Part shown: piece by piece, positions 53,028-61,984 of the stretch
Position numbering within the stretch: the stretch's first letter is position 1
Layout: every line of letters starts with the position of its first letter
Source: Hoeflea prorocentri
GTDB lineage: Bacteria > Pseudomonadota > Alphaproteobacteria > Rhizobiales > Rhizobiaceae
NCBI RefSeq assembly: GCF_027944115.1
Contig: NZ_JAPJZI010000001.1
Location: forward strand, 682,001-746,000
DNA length: 64,000 nt
Direction: 5' to 3'
The notes under the pieces: model-generated
What the model was told of the DNA's origin: nothing
Databases searched by the model: none
Seen by the model: the letters and a program-made list of their open reading frames with translations, nothing else
Made by a program: the position numbers and the translations under genes

Positions 53028-53789
53028 ATGGCCATACTGGATTACTCGTCGGACATATGGCGTGAAGCGCTTGGCATAGGCGAGGGTGAAGAGCCCGCGG
53101 CGCTGATCCTCGAAGGTACGTGGTGGCGTGAGACGGCGACTGAAAACCGCCTTGGCAAACTGACCGATGTTAAGGAGCTGGCGTTTCCGGAGATGTATTC
53201 GGGCCTCTATGGCGATGTGCCGGTTGTCTATTGCTGCGCCTATGGCGCGGCGCGGGCGGTCGAGCCGGCCCATGTGTTTGCCCAGATGGGCACGCCTCTT
53301 TTGATCCAGCTTGGAACCTGTGGAACGCTCGATGTCGATGCGTCGACGGGGCAGGTGATCCTGCCCGAAGTCTGCGCGGCGAGAGACGGTGTATCCCAGT
53401 ATTATGGGGCCGCAGATACGGTTCGTACCGATCCAGCCTGGGTTGAGCGCGCCGAGCAGGTGCTGCACTCTTTCGACCGGCAAACCCAGCGCGCCTATCA
53501 TCTGACATGGCCGAGCCTGTTCGCCCAATCGGACGAAATGTGCGATGGTTGGGCAGCGGAGGGCTTGCTTTCCATTGACATGGAAACCTCCGCGGTCGTT
53601 GCGGTTGCGGACCGTTTCGGTTCAGCGGCGGTTTCGATGCTCTCTGTCTGGGATGCATTGCCGCACGGGCGGACGTTTCTGGACCCGCTGGAGCCCGAAG
53701 ACTTGAAAAGACTGAAAGATTCCAACGAGTTGATTTTCGATGCGGCGTTGTTACTTGCACAGGAGGTCCAGCAAAACCGATCCATCTAG
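53028..53789 (+). CDS. Nucleoside phosphorylase family protein
   Basis: A 253-residue member of the PNP/UDP phosphorylase family, which cleaves nucleosides with phosphate to base and sugar 1-phosphate. Typical segments are QLGTCGTLD (about 100-108) and the SIDMETSAVVAVA motif with the ribose-binding Met-Glu (about 180-192). ATG 53028 is chosen because the reading upstream has no family resemblance. First gene of the long plus-strand operon and 57 bases before the transporter genes. A uridine- or methylthioadenosine-type substrate cannot be decided. Confidence 0.82.
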   Translation: MAILDYSSDIWREALGIGEGEEPAALILEGTWWRETATENRLGKLTDVKELAFPEMYSGLYGDVPVVYCCAYGAARAVEPAHVFAQMGTPLLIQLGTCGTLDVDASTGQVILPEVCAARDGVSQYYGAADTVRTDPAWVERAEQVLHSFDRQTQRAYHLTWPSLFAQSDEMCDGWAAEGLLSIDMETSAVVAVADRFGSAAVSMLSVWDALPHGRTFLDPLEPEDLKRLKDSNELIFDAALLLAQEVQQNRSI

Positions 53790-53846
53790 GACATCAGGTC
53801 CCGGACTATCAACCAACTAACCTATTCAGTCAGTATGGGAGGAAAC

Positions 53847-55076
53847 ATGAGACATCTGGCAAAATGTGCATTGTTCGCATCCGCCGTCGCGTTCGCACCG
53901 CTTGCGCATGCGGATACAGCAGACGGTGAGTCGCTGATCGGCAAGCCGTGGGAGGAAGTCGTGGAGATGGCCCGCGGCGGAACCGTAAACTGGTTCCTGT
54001 GGGGCGGCTCCGACAATATCAACCGATACGTTTCGGAATATATCGGCGGTATTCTCAAGGATGAATATGACATCACGCTGAACCGGGTCGGTCTGTCCGA
54101 TACGGTTGAAGCCGTGAATATCGTCCTCGGCGAAGTCGAATCCGGCGTCACGGACAAGGGCTCCGTCGACATGATCTGGATTAACGGCGAGAACTTCCGC
54201 ACCATGAAACAGGGCGATCTTGCCTATTGCGGATATCCGGACACGCTGCCGAACAACAAGCTTGTCGACTGGAACAATCCTTCGATCGCCAACGACTTCG
54301 GCGTGCCGGTGGATGGCTGCGAGATTCCGTGGTCGAAAGCCCAGTTTGCATTCGCCTATGACACCGCGCGCACGGAAAATCCGCCGCGTTCGATCCCTGA
54401 ACTGCTTGAGTGGATCAAGGCCAACCCGGGATCTTTCACCTATCCTGCGCCGCCCGATTTCAATGGATCGGTGTTTGTGCGGCACGTATTCTACCACGCG
54501 GCGGGCGGTGTCGATAATCTGCTCGGCGCGTTCGACCAGGCCAAATATGACGCGGCGGCTGCCGAAACATGGCGCATCCTCAACGAGATCGAGCCCTATC
54601 TGTGGCGCGAGGGAAAAACCTACCCCACGTCGATCAACGCTCTGGAGCAGCTTTTTGCGAACTCCGAAGTCGATCTCTACTTCAACTATGAGCCGGCAGG
54701 TGTCGGGATCAATATCGACAACGGTACATTCCCGCCCACGGCCAAGGGTTACGGCCTGACGGACGGAACGATCGGTAACACCAACTACACGATCATCCCG
54801 ATCAATTCGCCCAACAAGGCAGCCGCGCTGGTGTTGCAGAACGTGCTGCTTTCCGGTGAAGCCCAGTATGAAAAGGCCAAGCCGGACGTGTGGGGAACTA
54901 GCCCCGCCATCGAGGTGTCGCGCACGAGTGACGAGGTGCAGAAACAGTTCGCCTCACTCAAGAAGCACCCGGCGGTTGTCCCGGCTTCGGAATTGTCCAA
55001 GGCCGCTTTGCCTGAGCTTCAGGCGGACTGGATCACTGCCATCGAAAAAGGCTGGATCGAGAACGTCGGCCAATAG
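53847..55076 (+). CDS. ABC transporter substrate-binding protein (PotD/YnjB type)
   Basis: A 409-residue periplasmic binding protein with a signal peptide (about 1-23, cleavage after AHA). The body, GGTVNWFLWGGSDNINRYV, PDFNGSVFVRHVFYH and FNYEPAGVG, resembles YnjB-like and polyamine/thiamine-type binding proteins. GGGAGGAAAC before ATG 53847 decides the start over an ATG 12 bases upstream. Ligand unknown; the downstream sugar enzymes suggest a nucleoside or sugar derivative. Confidence 0.86.
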   Translation: MRHLAKCALFASAVAFAPLAHADTADGESLIGKPWEEVVEMARGGTVNWFLWGGSDNINRYVSEYIGGILKDEYDITLNRVGLSDTVEAVNIVLGEVESGVTDKGSVDMIWINGENFRTMKQGDLAYCGYPDTLPNNKLVDWNNPSIANDFGVPVDGCEIPWSKAQFAFAYDTARTENPPRSIPELLEWIKANPGSFTYPAPPDFNGSVFVRHVFYHAAGGVDNLLGAFDQAKYDAAAAETWRILNEIEPYLWREGKTYPTSINALEQLFANSEVDLYFNYEPAGVGINIDNGTFPPTAKGYGLTDGTIGNTNYTIIPINSPNKAAALVLQNVLLSGEAQYEKAKPDVWGTSPAIEVSRTSDEVQKQFASLKKHPAVVPASELSKAALPELQADWITAIEKGWIENVGQ

Positions 55077-55090
55077 GCCGTCCTCCCAGC

Positions 55091-55118
55091 GTCCGCGGCG
55101 TTTCATAGCGCCGCGGAC
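55091..55118 (+). terminator. Hairpin after the binding-protein gene
   Basis: A perfect 10-bp stem (55091-55100 with 55109-55118) and an 8-base loop, 14 bases beyond the binding-protein stop and before the first permease. No T-run follows, so attenuation or RNA protection is more likely than termination. Confidence 0.6.
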
Positions 55119-55156
55119 GACCCATCTCAATTCTTTCCCGGAGGCTGCGGACCGGT

Positions 55157-56014
55157 ATGTCGGATCGCGTGAAAATAGTGCTGCTCCTGGCACCGGCCAT
55201 GATCATTATCGGCGTTCTGTTTTTCGGCGGTCTGGTGATTGGGCTGATGCGCAGCTTCAGCTATATGCCGATCATCGGTCTGACAGAGCCGAATTTCGAC
55301 GCCTATATTTCCATCTTTACCAGCCGGGAGTTCTATCTCTCCTTTCTGCTGACCTTCTATATTGCCTTTGTCTCGACGTTCATCTCGTCGGTACTGGCAA
55401 TCGGGGCCGCTCTGCTTTTGCGGCGACAGTTCATCGGTCGCGCCATCGTCAATTTCCTGTTTCAGTTGAACCTGACGGTGCCGCATCTGGTGGGTGCAAT
55501 CGGCATTCTTTATCTCTTTTCGCAGTCGGGAAGTTTTGCCCGGCTTGCCGCTGAATGGGGTATGATCGCAAGACCCAGCGAGTTCCCGGCTCTCGTGTTC
55601 GATCCCTATGCGATCGGCATCATCCTGCAATATGTCTGGAAAGAGATCCCGTTCATCGGCGTCATCGTTCTGGCCAATATGCAGGCGCTTGGAGAAGACT
55701 ATGAAAGCGTGGCGCGCTCCCTTGGCGCAAACCGCTGGCAGGCCTTCATCCATGTGCTTTTGCCGCTGATCTTCCCGGGCGTGCTTTCCGCCTCGGTGAT
55801 CGTCTTTGCCTTTATCTTCGGCGCCTATGAGATTCCGGCGCTGCTCGGCGCCAATTATCCCGCCGCGTTGCCGGTGCTTGCCTATCGCAAATACACGGAT
55901 GTGGACCTTGCAGCGCGGCCCGAGGCGATGGCGATGGCCATCGTTATCGCACTGCTCAGCGCGGTCATGATCTTTCTTTACGTCCGCTACGCGCGGCGCC
56001 GGGTCAGGAGCTGA
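55157..56014 (+). CDS. ABC transporter permease (PotB-type)
   Basis: A 285-residue permease with six helices. The ATPase-docking EAA loop is YESVARSLGANRWQAFIHVLLP (about 190-211). Family of polyamine/iron/thiamine-type importers. Two bases separate its stop from the next permease start. Pairs with the 56017 protein. Confidence 0.9.
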   Translation: MSDRVKIVLLLAPAMIIIGVLFFGGLVIGLMRSFSYMPIIGLTEPNFDAYISIFTSREFYLSFLLTFYIAFVSTFISSVLAIGAALLLRRQFIGRAIVNFLFQLNLTVPHLVGAIGILYLFSQSGSFARLAAEWGMIARPSEFPALVFDPYAIGIILQYVWKEIPFIGVIVLANMQALGEDYESVARSLGANRWQAFIHVLLPLIFPGVLSASVIVFAFIFGAYEIPALLGANYPAALPVLAYRKYTDVDLAARPEAMAMAIVIALLSAVMIFLYVRYARRRVRS

Positions 56015-56016
56015 CA

Positions 56017-56841
56017 ATGGTCGGACGCGAAAGCATTTCGATGAAAGGGTTCCGGTTTCTGACCGGAGCAGTGCTCATCACCTGGCTTATTCTGCCGCTC
56101 ATCCCGCTGGCGATCTGGTCGTTTGCAAGAGGCTGGTTCTTTCCGAGCCTTTTGCCGAAACAGTGGTCGTTGCAGGCCTGGGAATACGCCTTTTCAGATA
56201 CGGCGGGGGTTCTTGACAGCCTGTGGATCACCATTGGTATCGCGCTTGCGGCCACGGTGCTGTCGATCATCGTTGGCGTGCCGGCCGGACGTGCACTTGG
56301 TCTCTACCGGTTTCGCGGCAAAGAGATAGTCGAGTTGATTATTCTGGCGCCGACAATCGTTCCGGGGATCGCTGTAGCGCTCGGCCTTCACAGCGTTTTC
56401 ATCGGGCTTGGGCTGAACAACACGGTGTCGGGCGTTATTCTCGTCCATCTCATTCCGACACTGCCCTACATGGTGTTGGTAATGGCGGGCATTTTCTCCA
56501 ACTATGACCCGTCTTTCGAGGCGCAGGCGCGCAGTCTCGGGGCATCGGCCTTCAAGACCTTCTGGTATGTCACATTTCCGGCAATCCTGCCGGGCATCAT
56601 CGTCGGCGGCCTGTTTGCGTTCCTCGTATCGTGGAGCCAGTACATCCTGACTCTGCTCATCGGTGGCGGACGGGTGGTGACGCTGCCCTTGCTTCTCTTC
56701 AATTTCGCAACCTCGGGGCGCAACGACATCACCGGGGCCATCGGCATGATCTACATCCTGCCCGGTATCATTATTTTGCTTTTGACCGCTCGGCATCTCT
56801 CCGGTCGCAGTGGCGCTGTCGGGGGATTTGGACGGATATGA
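56017..56841 (+). CDS. ABC transporter permease (PotC-type)
   Basis: A 274-residue second permease with six helices and the EAA loop FEAQARSLGASAFKTFWYVTFP (about 168-189). AGGAG lies 5 bases before the start. Its stop overlaps the ATPase start (ATGA). Confidence 0.9.
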   Translation: MVGRESISMKGFRFLTGAVLITWLILPLIPLAIWSFARGWFFPSLLPKQWSLQAWEYAFSDTAGVLDSLWITIGIALAATVLSIIVGVPAGRALGLYRFRGKEIVELIILAPTIVPGIAVALGLHSVFIGLGLNNTVSGVILVHLIPTLPYMVLVMAGIFSNYDPSFEAQARSLGASAFKTFWYVTFPAILPGIIVGGLFAFLVSWSQYILTLLIGGGRVVTLPLLLFNFATSGRNDITGAIGMIYILPGIIILLLTARHLSGRSGAVGGFGRI

Positions 56842-57881
56842 CGCATGTTTCCATCAAGGATCTGACCAAGGTCTATCCGGGAGCAACGGAGCCATCGCTG
56901 GACCAGCTGTCGCTGGAAATCGCCAGCGGCGAATTGACGGCACTGCTGGGGCCCTCGGGTTGCGGCAAGACGACGACGATGAAGATGATCGCGGGCCTGT
57001 TGGCGCCGACTTCGGGTGATGTCGCTTTTGATGGCCGGTCGATCCTCAATGACAAGCCGGAACATCGCGGCGTGGTCATGGTATTCCAGAACTATCTGCT
57101 GTTTCCCTATATGAGCGTTGCGGACAATGTCGGTTTCGGTCTCAAAATGCGCAAGGTCGACAAGGCGGAAATCAGCCGGCGCGTGGCCGAGATGCTCGAC
57201 CTTGTCAAACTTCCCGATCTCGGCAGCCGCCGCCCGAGCGAACTGTCGGGCGGGCAGCAGCAGCGCGTTGCGCTTGCCCGGGCGCTGATCGTGCAGCCCA
57301 ATGTCTTGCTGCTTGACGAGCCGCTTTCCAATCTTGATGCGCATCTGCGCTTCGAAATGCGCGACCTGATCCGCTCGCTGCAGCAGGAGATGGGTATCAC
57401 AACGATCTTTGTCACCCATGATCAGGAAGAGGCGGTGGTGCTCGCCGACAAGGTGGCGCTGATCCTGAATGGCAGGCTGAAACAATATGACGATGCGGAC
57501 GTGTTCTACAAACGCCCCATCGACGAGGCGACGGCACGGTTTTTTGGCGGGCAGAACTTCATCGAGGGCGATTCGGACGGTTCGACGTTCACCAGTTCGT
57601 TCGGTTCCGTGGCGCTGCCGGAAGGCGTTCACAAGGGCAAGGGAAAACTGACCTTCAGACCTGAAAATGTGCGTATCGGGACGGAGCTTGGGAGTGAAAA
57701 CGTGTTTCACGGCACGCTGGAAGACAAGCTCTACATGGGCACGCAGACCCGCCTGAAAATGCGCATCGGCGACGAGCGGATCGACATCATCTCGAACCCG
57801 AACGAGGCCGAGGGCATGGAACCAGGACAGGACATTGCGGTGAGCCTGCCGCCGGCGAGCCTGTGGGTCCTGTCGTCATGA
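56838..57881 (+). CDS. ABC transporter ATP-binding protein (PotA-type)
   Basis: A 347-residue ATPase with Walker A GPSGCGKTT (about 38-46), Q-loop VFQNYLLFPYM (normal Gln), signature LSGGQQQR, Walker B LLLDEPLSNLD and switch His VTHDQEE, then a TOBE domain. Coupled to the permease by ATGA; followed 10 bases later by the epimerase. It powers the importer encoded just upstream. Confidence 0.93.
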   Translation: MTHVSIKDLTKVYPGATEPSLDQLSLEIASGELTALLGPSGCGKTTTMKMIAGLLAPTSGDVAFDGRSILNDKPEHRGVVMVFQNYLLFPYMSVADNVGFGLKMRKVDKAEISRRVAEMLDLVKLPDLGSRRPSELSGGQQQRVALARALIVQPNVLLLDEPLSNLDAHLRFEMRDLIRSLQQEMGITTIFVTHDQEEAVVLADKVALILNGRLKQYDDADVFYKRPIDEATARFFGGQNFIEGDSDGSTFTSSFGSVALPEGVHKGKGKLTFRPENVRIGTELGSENVFHGTLEDKLYMGTQTRLKMRIGDERIDIISNPNEAEGMEPGQDIAVSLPPASLWVLSS

Positions 57882-57891
57882 GGAGACAGTC

Positions 57892-58728
57892 ATGAAATAT
57901 AGCGTGCATGCGGGCCTCTGGATGGCGCAATGGACGGACGAGATCACCCCGATCCTGCGCATTGTCGCGGATCTGGGATATGACGGTGTTGAGGTGTCGC
58001 TTCTCGGCATGAGCGATGAGAAGGCCGAAGCCCTTGGTTCCGCCGTGCGCGATCACGGGCTGGAGATTACGTGCTCCGACGGTCTCGGGCCGGAAACGGA
58101 TATAACGTCCGACGATGAAGCTGTTCGTGCGGCGGGCCTGAAGCATCTCGAATGGGCGATTACAACGACAGCAAAGGTTGGCGCGCGGGGATTGGCCGGT
58201 GTCGTCTATGCGCCCTGGGGCGTGTTCGATCCGGCAAACAAAGCCAAACGCGCAGCCCGTTCCGCCGAGGCATTCGCCGCGGTTCATCCGGTGCTGGAAG
58301 CACATGATGTGACGCTTGGTATCGAGGCGATCAACCGGTTCGAGACCGATCTGGTCAACACCGCTTCGGAAGCCGTGGAGATGGCAACGGCGTCCGGTTC
58401 GTCGCGCGTTGGCGTGCTGCTTGATACATTCCACCTCAATATCGAGGAAAAGGATGTCAGAGGTGCGATTGCCGATGCCCGCGACAAGCTTGTCCATTTC
58501 CACGTCTCGGACAATGACAGGGGCGTGCCCGGATCCGGCCATGTGCCGTGGAGCGACGTCAAAGCCGGCCTGAACGACGCCGGCTACGATGGCTGGATTG
58601 TTGCCGAAATGTTCGTCATCGCCGGAAACCCGGCAAGCGCCGATCTCAATATCTGGCGCAATATCGAACCGGAAGCGACCGATGCGGCTCGGCGCGCGCT
58701 GGCATTTATGAAAGAGACATTTTCATGA
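57892..58728 (+). CDS. Ketose 3-epimerase (tagatose/psicose 3-epimerase family)
   Basis: A 278-residue TIM-barrel sugar isomerase/epimerase. Metal ligands can be placed as E145 (GIEAINRFET), D178 (LLDTFH), H204 (VHFHVSDNDRG) and E239 (VAEMF); all are exactly 7 lower than Glu152/Asp185/His211/Glu246 of Pseudomonas tagatose 3-epimerase. It should epimerise a free ketose at C3. GAGGAG precedes the ATG. Its stop overlaps the DhaL start. Erythrulose or pentulose epimerase (OtnI/LtnI-like) is equally possible. Confidence 0.85.
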   Translation: MKYSVHAGLWMAQWTDEITPILRIVADLGYDGVEVSLLGMSDEKAEALGSAVRDHGLEITCSDGLGPETDITSDDEAVRAAGLKHLEWAITTTAKVGARGLAGVVYAPWGVFDPANKAKRAARSAEAFAAVHPVLEAHDVTLGIEAINRFETDLVNTASEAVEMATASGSSRVGVLLDTFHLNIEEKDVRGAIADARDKLVHFHVSDNDRGVPGSGHVPWSDVKAGLNDAGYDGWIVAEMFVIAGNPASADLNIWRNIEPEATDAARRALAFMKETFS

Positions 58729-59255
58729 ACGGCGATTTCCTCAAACGGGCCCAGAGCCGTTTCGAGAGCCTCGAGGGCTCATTGAACAGTCTGGACGCGG
58801 CAATCGGGGATGGAGATCACGGGTCGACGATCCTGAAGGGATTAAGGGCTGCGGCTGCTTCCCCCGAAGATGCGGCCAAGGCGTTTCGGGTGGCCGCGGG
58901 CGGCGCGTCCGGGGCGCTATTCGGGCAGATTATCGCAGCGCTGGATGCGTTCGACAAGGGCGACATGGAACTTGGTCCGGCGCTGGCCAGGGCAGCGGGT
59001 CGTGTCACCCAGCTGGGTCAGGCAAAGGCTGGCGACAAGACGATGCTGGATGCATTGATGCCGGCATCGCTGGCGGGCAATGAACCGGCAGCGGCGGCCC
59101 ATGCAGCGCGGGCCGGAGCAGAGGCCACGCGCGACATGCCGGCAAAGCGTGGCAGGGCGAAATATGTCGAGGGCGCCGGTGTCGGTCATCTGGATCCGGG
59201 CGCCGTCTCCGTTGCCGAACTTCTGGAAGAATTTGCAAAGCCGAGCGGAGCGTGA
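58725..59255 (+). CDS. dhaL: Dihydroxyacetone kinase-type nucleotide subunit (DhaL)
   Basis: A 176-residue DhaL. The Mg-ADP/ATP site has D24, D29 and D31 (LDAAIGDGDHG), 6 lower than Asp30/35/37 of E. coli DhaL. GGASGALFG, KAGDKTMLDAL and GHLDPGAVSV are further family motifs. It supplies the nucleotide-binding half of a ketose kinase together with DhaK downstream. No DhaM phosphotransferase subunit is present, so ATP is the likely donor. Confidence 0.9.
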   Translation: MNGDFLKRAQSRFESLEGSLNSLDAAIGDGDHGSTILKGLRAAAASPEDAAKAFRVAAGGASGALFGQIIAALDAFDKGDMELGPALARAAGRVTQLGQAKAGDKTMLDALMPASLAGNEPAAAAHAARAGAEATRDMPAKRGRAKYVEGAGVGHLDPGAVSVAELLEEFAKPSGA

Positions 59256-59257
59256 CG

Positions 59258-60277
59258 ATGAAGAAGCTGTTCAATAGCAAGGAAAGCATGGTCGACGACA
59301 TGATCGACGGCTTTGTCGCGGCCTTTCCGGGCGTCGTGGCGCGGGGCGATCACCCACGTGTGGTGCGAAAGGCGGGTCCGAAAACGGGCGACAAAAAGGT
59401 CTCGCTCCTGATCGGCAATGGCAGCGGCCATGAACCGATTGCCATGGGGTTTGTCGGTCCCGGTCTTCTTGATGCCAATGTGGTTGGCGATGTCTTCGCC
59501 GCGCCATCGGCCGACCTCATTCTTGAAGGCATCCGGGACGTCACCGGCGAAGCGGGGTCGGTGCTGTTGATCTCGCGCCATGAGGGTGATGTCATCAACG
59601 GCAATGCCGCTGTGATGATGGCCGAGGATGAGGGGCTGAACGTGCGGCCCTTGCTCATGTATGACGATATTTCGTCGGCGCCCAAGGGCGAAGAGGATGA
59701 ACGGCGCGGCGCGCCGGGCACCATGTTTATCTACAAGATACTGGGCGCAGCCGCCGAGACGGGCATGAGCCTCGATGATCTTGTTGCGTTGGGTGAGGAT
59801 GTGCGGTCGCGAACGCGGACGCTGGGTGCAGCGGTTCGCTCGGGTATCTCGCCGCTTACGGGCGACGTTATGTTTTCGCTGCCGGAGGACGAAATCTATA
59901 TCGGCATTGGGGTCCACGGCGAGCCGGGCGTGGCGCGGCGCAAGACCGGCCCCGTCAAAGATCTTGTGGCCTTTATGATGGAGAAAATCCTTGAGGACCG
60001 GCCATTGGAAGCGGGGACCGAGACCGTTGTGATGATCAACGGTTCCGGCGGAACGACCCAGATGGAACTCCTGACCATCTATAGCGAGGTCGAGAAATAT
60101 CTCTCGAAAGTCGGCATCCAACCGGTTTCTCCCATGATCGGCTCCTTTGTCACCACCCAGGAAACAGCCGGCTTCTCAATATCTGTCTTCACACCGACAT
60201 CGGAGATGCTCTCGCTCTGGCGCGCGCCTCAGCACTCGCCTTATTTTCCGGTTATCGGGCTTGGGGAAGGGGGCTGA
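59258..60277 (+). CDS. dhaK: Dihydroxyacetone kinase-type substrate subunit (DhaK)
   Basis: A 339-residue DhaK. H58 (GNGSGHEP), D111 (HEGDVINGN) and H220 (GIGVHGEPG) each lie 2 residues after His56, Asp109 and His218 of E. coli DhaK. The covalent substrate-binding His is therefore kept. ATG 59258 with GGAG upstream is preferred; a GTG at 59252 overlaps the dhaL stop. In this context it probably phosphorylates a larger ketose than dihydroxyacetone, as apulose and erythrulose kinases of the family do. Confidence 0.92.
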   Translation: MKKLFNSKESMVDDMIDGFVAAFPGVVARGDHPRVVRKAGPKTGDKKVSLLIGNGSGHEPIAMGFVGPGLLDANVVGDVFAAPSADLILEGIRDVTGEAGSVLLISRHEGDVINGNAAVMMAEDEGLNVRPLLMYDDISSAPKGEEDERRGAPGTMFIYKILGAAAETGMSLDDLVALGEDVRSRTRTLGAAVRSGISPLTGDVMFSLPEDEIYIGIGVHGEPGVARRKTGPVKDLVAFMMEKILEDRPLEAGTETVVMINGSGGTTQMELLTIYSEVEKYLSKVGIQPVSPMIGSFVTTQETAGFSISVFTPTSEMLSLWRAPQHSPYFPVIGLGEGG

Positions 60278-60279
60278 TC

Positions 60280-61185
60280 ATGCCGCAGCTTCCGGCAGCC
60301 ATACACGGGGTGGCGGTTGACGCCGGCAGCGGGCTTGCGACCGCCATTCGCACCGCGCGCGAAGACCGGGCGCAACCGGACGACCTTTTGACTTTCAAGC
60401 GCAATGTGCTGAAAGCCCTTGGGCCAGATGCAACAACAGTGCTTGTTGACGCTCAGTGCGGGTCTGATCTGTTGCAGGATTACCCGGATGGCTGCGCACC
60501 CATGATCGCCTTCGAGGCCGATGTCTATCATATTTCGGACGATGACCGTATTACGGTCCTGCCGGACCATCTGTCTGTATCCGATTTTCCAGGAATGGGC
60601 GTCAAGCAACTGAAATTCTTTATGTATTATGCCCCTGACGATGCGGACGAACTGAATGCAAGGAAGCTGGACATTGTGGCAGGCATTGGTGATGCCTGCG
60701 CATCAAACGGCGTCCGCTACCTGGTTGAGCCGCTGGTATACCATCCGGCCATAGAGGCGGGATCGGTTGAATTTGCACGGCTAAAGCCAGACCTTGTAAG
60801 GCGGGCGACCAAGGCCTTTGCTGATCCCCGCCTGAAAGCCGATGTCCTGAAGGTTGAGGTGCCGGTGGACCTGCGATTTGTCGAGGGCTTTGGCGAACCG
60901 GCAATGTCGCGCGCCGAGGCGCTTGACGCTTTTCGCATGGCTGCGGAACCGGCCGGTGGGCGGGATCTTGTTTATCTCAGCGCCGGGGTCGCGTTTGAAT
61001 TTTTCGAGGCCTCACTGCGGCTGGCCCGCGAAGCCGGTGTCGATTTTTCGGGGTTCATGTGCGGCCGGGCCATATGGTCGGACGCGGTCGGGGTCTTTGG
61101 CGCGCATGGCGAGGATGCGCTCAAGACCTGGTTGGAGGAAACGGGACGCGAAAGGCTGTTGCGCCTGATCGCGGCCCTCAACTAG
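60280..61185 (+). CDS. Class I aldolase, LacD/tagatose-bisphosphate type
   Basis: A 301-residue aldolase of the LacD family, which also contains sulfofructose-phosphate aldolases. The Schiff-base Lys is K191 in ADVLKVEVPV; E150 (LVEPL) and K112 (LKFFMYY) match other active-site positions, and YLSAGV and FMCGRAIW are family segments. It cleaves a ketose phosphate into DHAP and an aldehyde. It starts 3 bases after dhaK. The exact ketose is unknown. Confidence 0.87.
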   Translation: MPQLPAAIHGVAVDAGSGLATAIRTAREDRAQPDDLLTFKRNVLKALGPDATTVLVDAQCGSDLLQDYPDGCAPMIAFEADVYHISDDDRITVLPDHLSVSDFPGMGVKQLKFFMYYAPDDADELNARKLDIVAGIGDACASNGVRYLVEPLVYHPAIEAGSVEFARLKPDLVRRATKAFADPRLKADVLKVEVPVDLRFVEGFGEPAMSRAEALDAFRMAAEPAGGRDLVYLSAGVAFEFFEASLRLAREAGVDFSGFMCGRAIWSDAVGVFGAHGEDALKTWLEETGRERLLRLIAALN

Positions 61186-61197
61186 AGGCATAAAACG

Positions 61198-61959
61198 ATG
61201 CTGGACAACAAGGTTGCCATTATCACCGGCGGTTCAAGCGGCAATGGCCGCGCGATTGCCAAGAAGTTTGTCGAAAACGGTGCCCGGGTCATCGTCGCCG
61301 ATCTCAGTGAAGAGGTGCGTGAAGGCGGCGAACCGACCGTTGCCATGATTGACCGTTTCAAGCCCGGCGCCGCGAAGTTCATGACATGCGACGTCAGCAA
61401 GACGGATGATCTGGAAGCCGTGGTTCAAGCCGCTGAGGATTGGGGCGGGCTGGACATTATGGTCAACAATGCCGGTATCCTCATCAAGCAGCCCATACTG
61501 GAGGCGACCGAGGACATCTTTGACAAGATGGTCGATGTGAACATCAAAGGCGTGTATTTCGGTTCGCAAGCTGCCGCGCGGGCCATGGCCAAACGCAAGT
61601 CCGGTGTCATCATCAATATGTGTTCGGTTGCCGGTATGCGCGGAACGGGCGGCTTCAGCCATTACAATATGACAAAGGGCGCCGTTCGGCTCCTGACCTA
61701 TTCGCTGGCGGATGAGCTCGGCCCAATGGGAATTCGCGTCAACAATGTCAATCCGGGCATTATGCGCACGCAGATGAATGTCGAGGACGATCCGGTGATC
61801 GGCACCGATACCGGAGAAGGCTATCTGGATATTATTCCGGCGCGCCGGTGGGGTGAACCGGAGGAGGTGGCCGACACCTGCCTTTATCTGGCGTCCGATC
61901 TTTCGACCTATGTAACCGGCACGTCACTGATCGTTGATGGCGGGTTGTTGAGGATTTGA
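61198..61959 (+). CDS. SDR family oxidoreductase (polyol/sugar type)
   Basis: A 253-residue short-chain dehydrogenase with TGGSSGNG (10-17; Asn replaces the usual Ile), NNAG (90-93), S143, Y156 and K160. AGAGG precedes the ATG. It closes the long operon and may oxidise a polyol or aldose to the ketose used by the epimerase. Convergent with the aldehyde dehydrogenase. Confidence 0.9.
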   Translation: MLDNKVAIITGGSSGNGRAIAKKFVENGARVIVADLSEEVREGGEPTVAMIDRFKPGAAKFMTCDVSKTDDLEAVVQAAEDWGGLDIMVNNAGILIKQPILEATEDIFDKMVDVNIKGVYFGSQAAARAMAKRKSGVIINMCSVAGMRGTGGFSHYNMTKGAVRLLTYSLADELGPMGIRVNNVNPGIMRTQMNVEDDPVIGTDTGEGYLDIIPARRWGEPEEVADTCLYLASDLSTYVTGTSLIVDGGLLRI

Positions 61960-61984
61960 TTGGCACCTGCTGGTGTCCCCTGCT

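Noticed and set aside
61961-61978. Weak GGCACC/GGTGTC hairpin between SDR and aldehyde dehydrogenase
   Set aside because: Stem is short and imperfect with no T-run; not enough to call a terminator.
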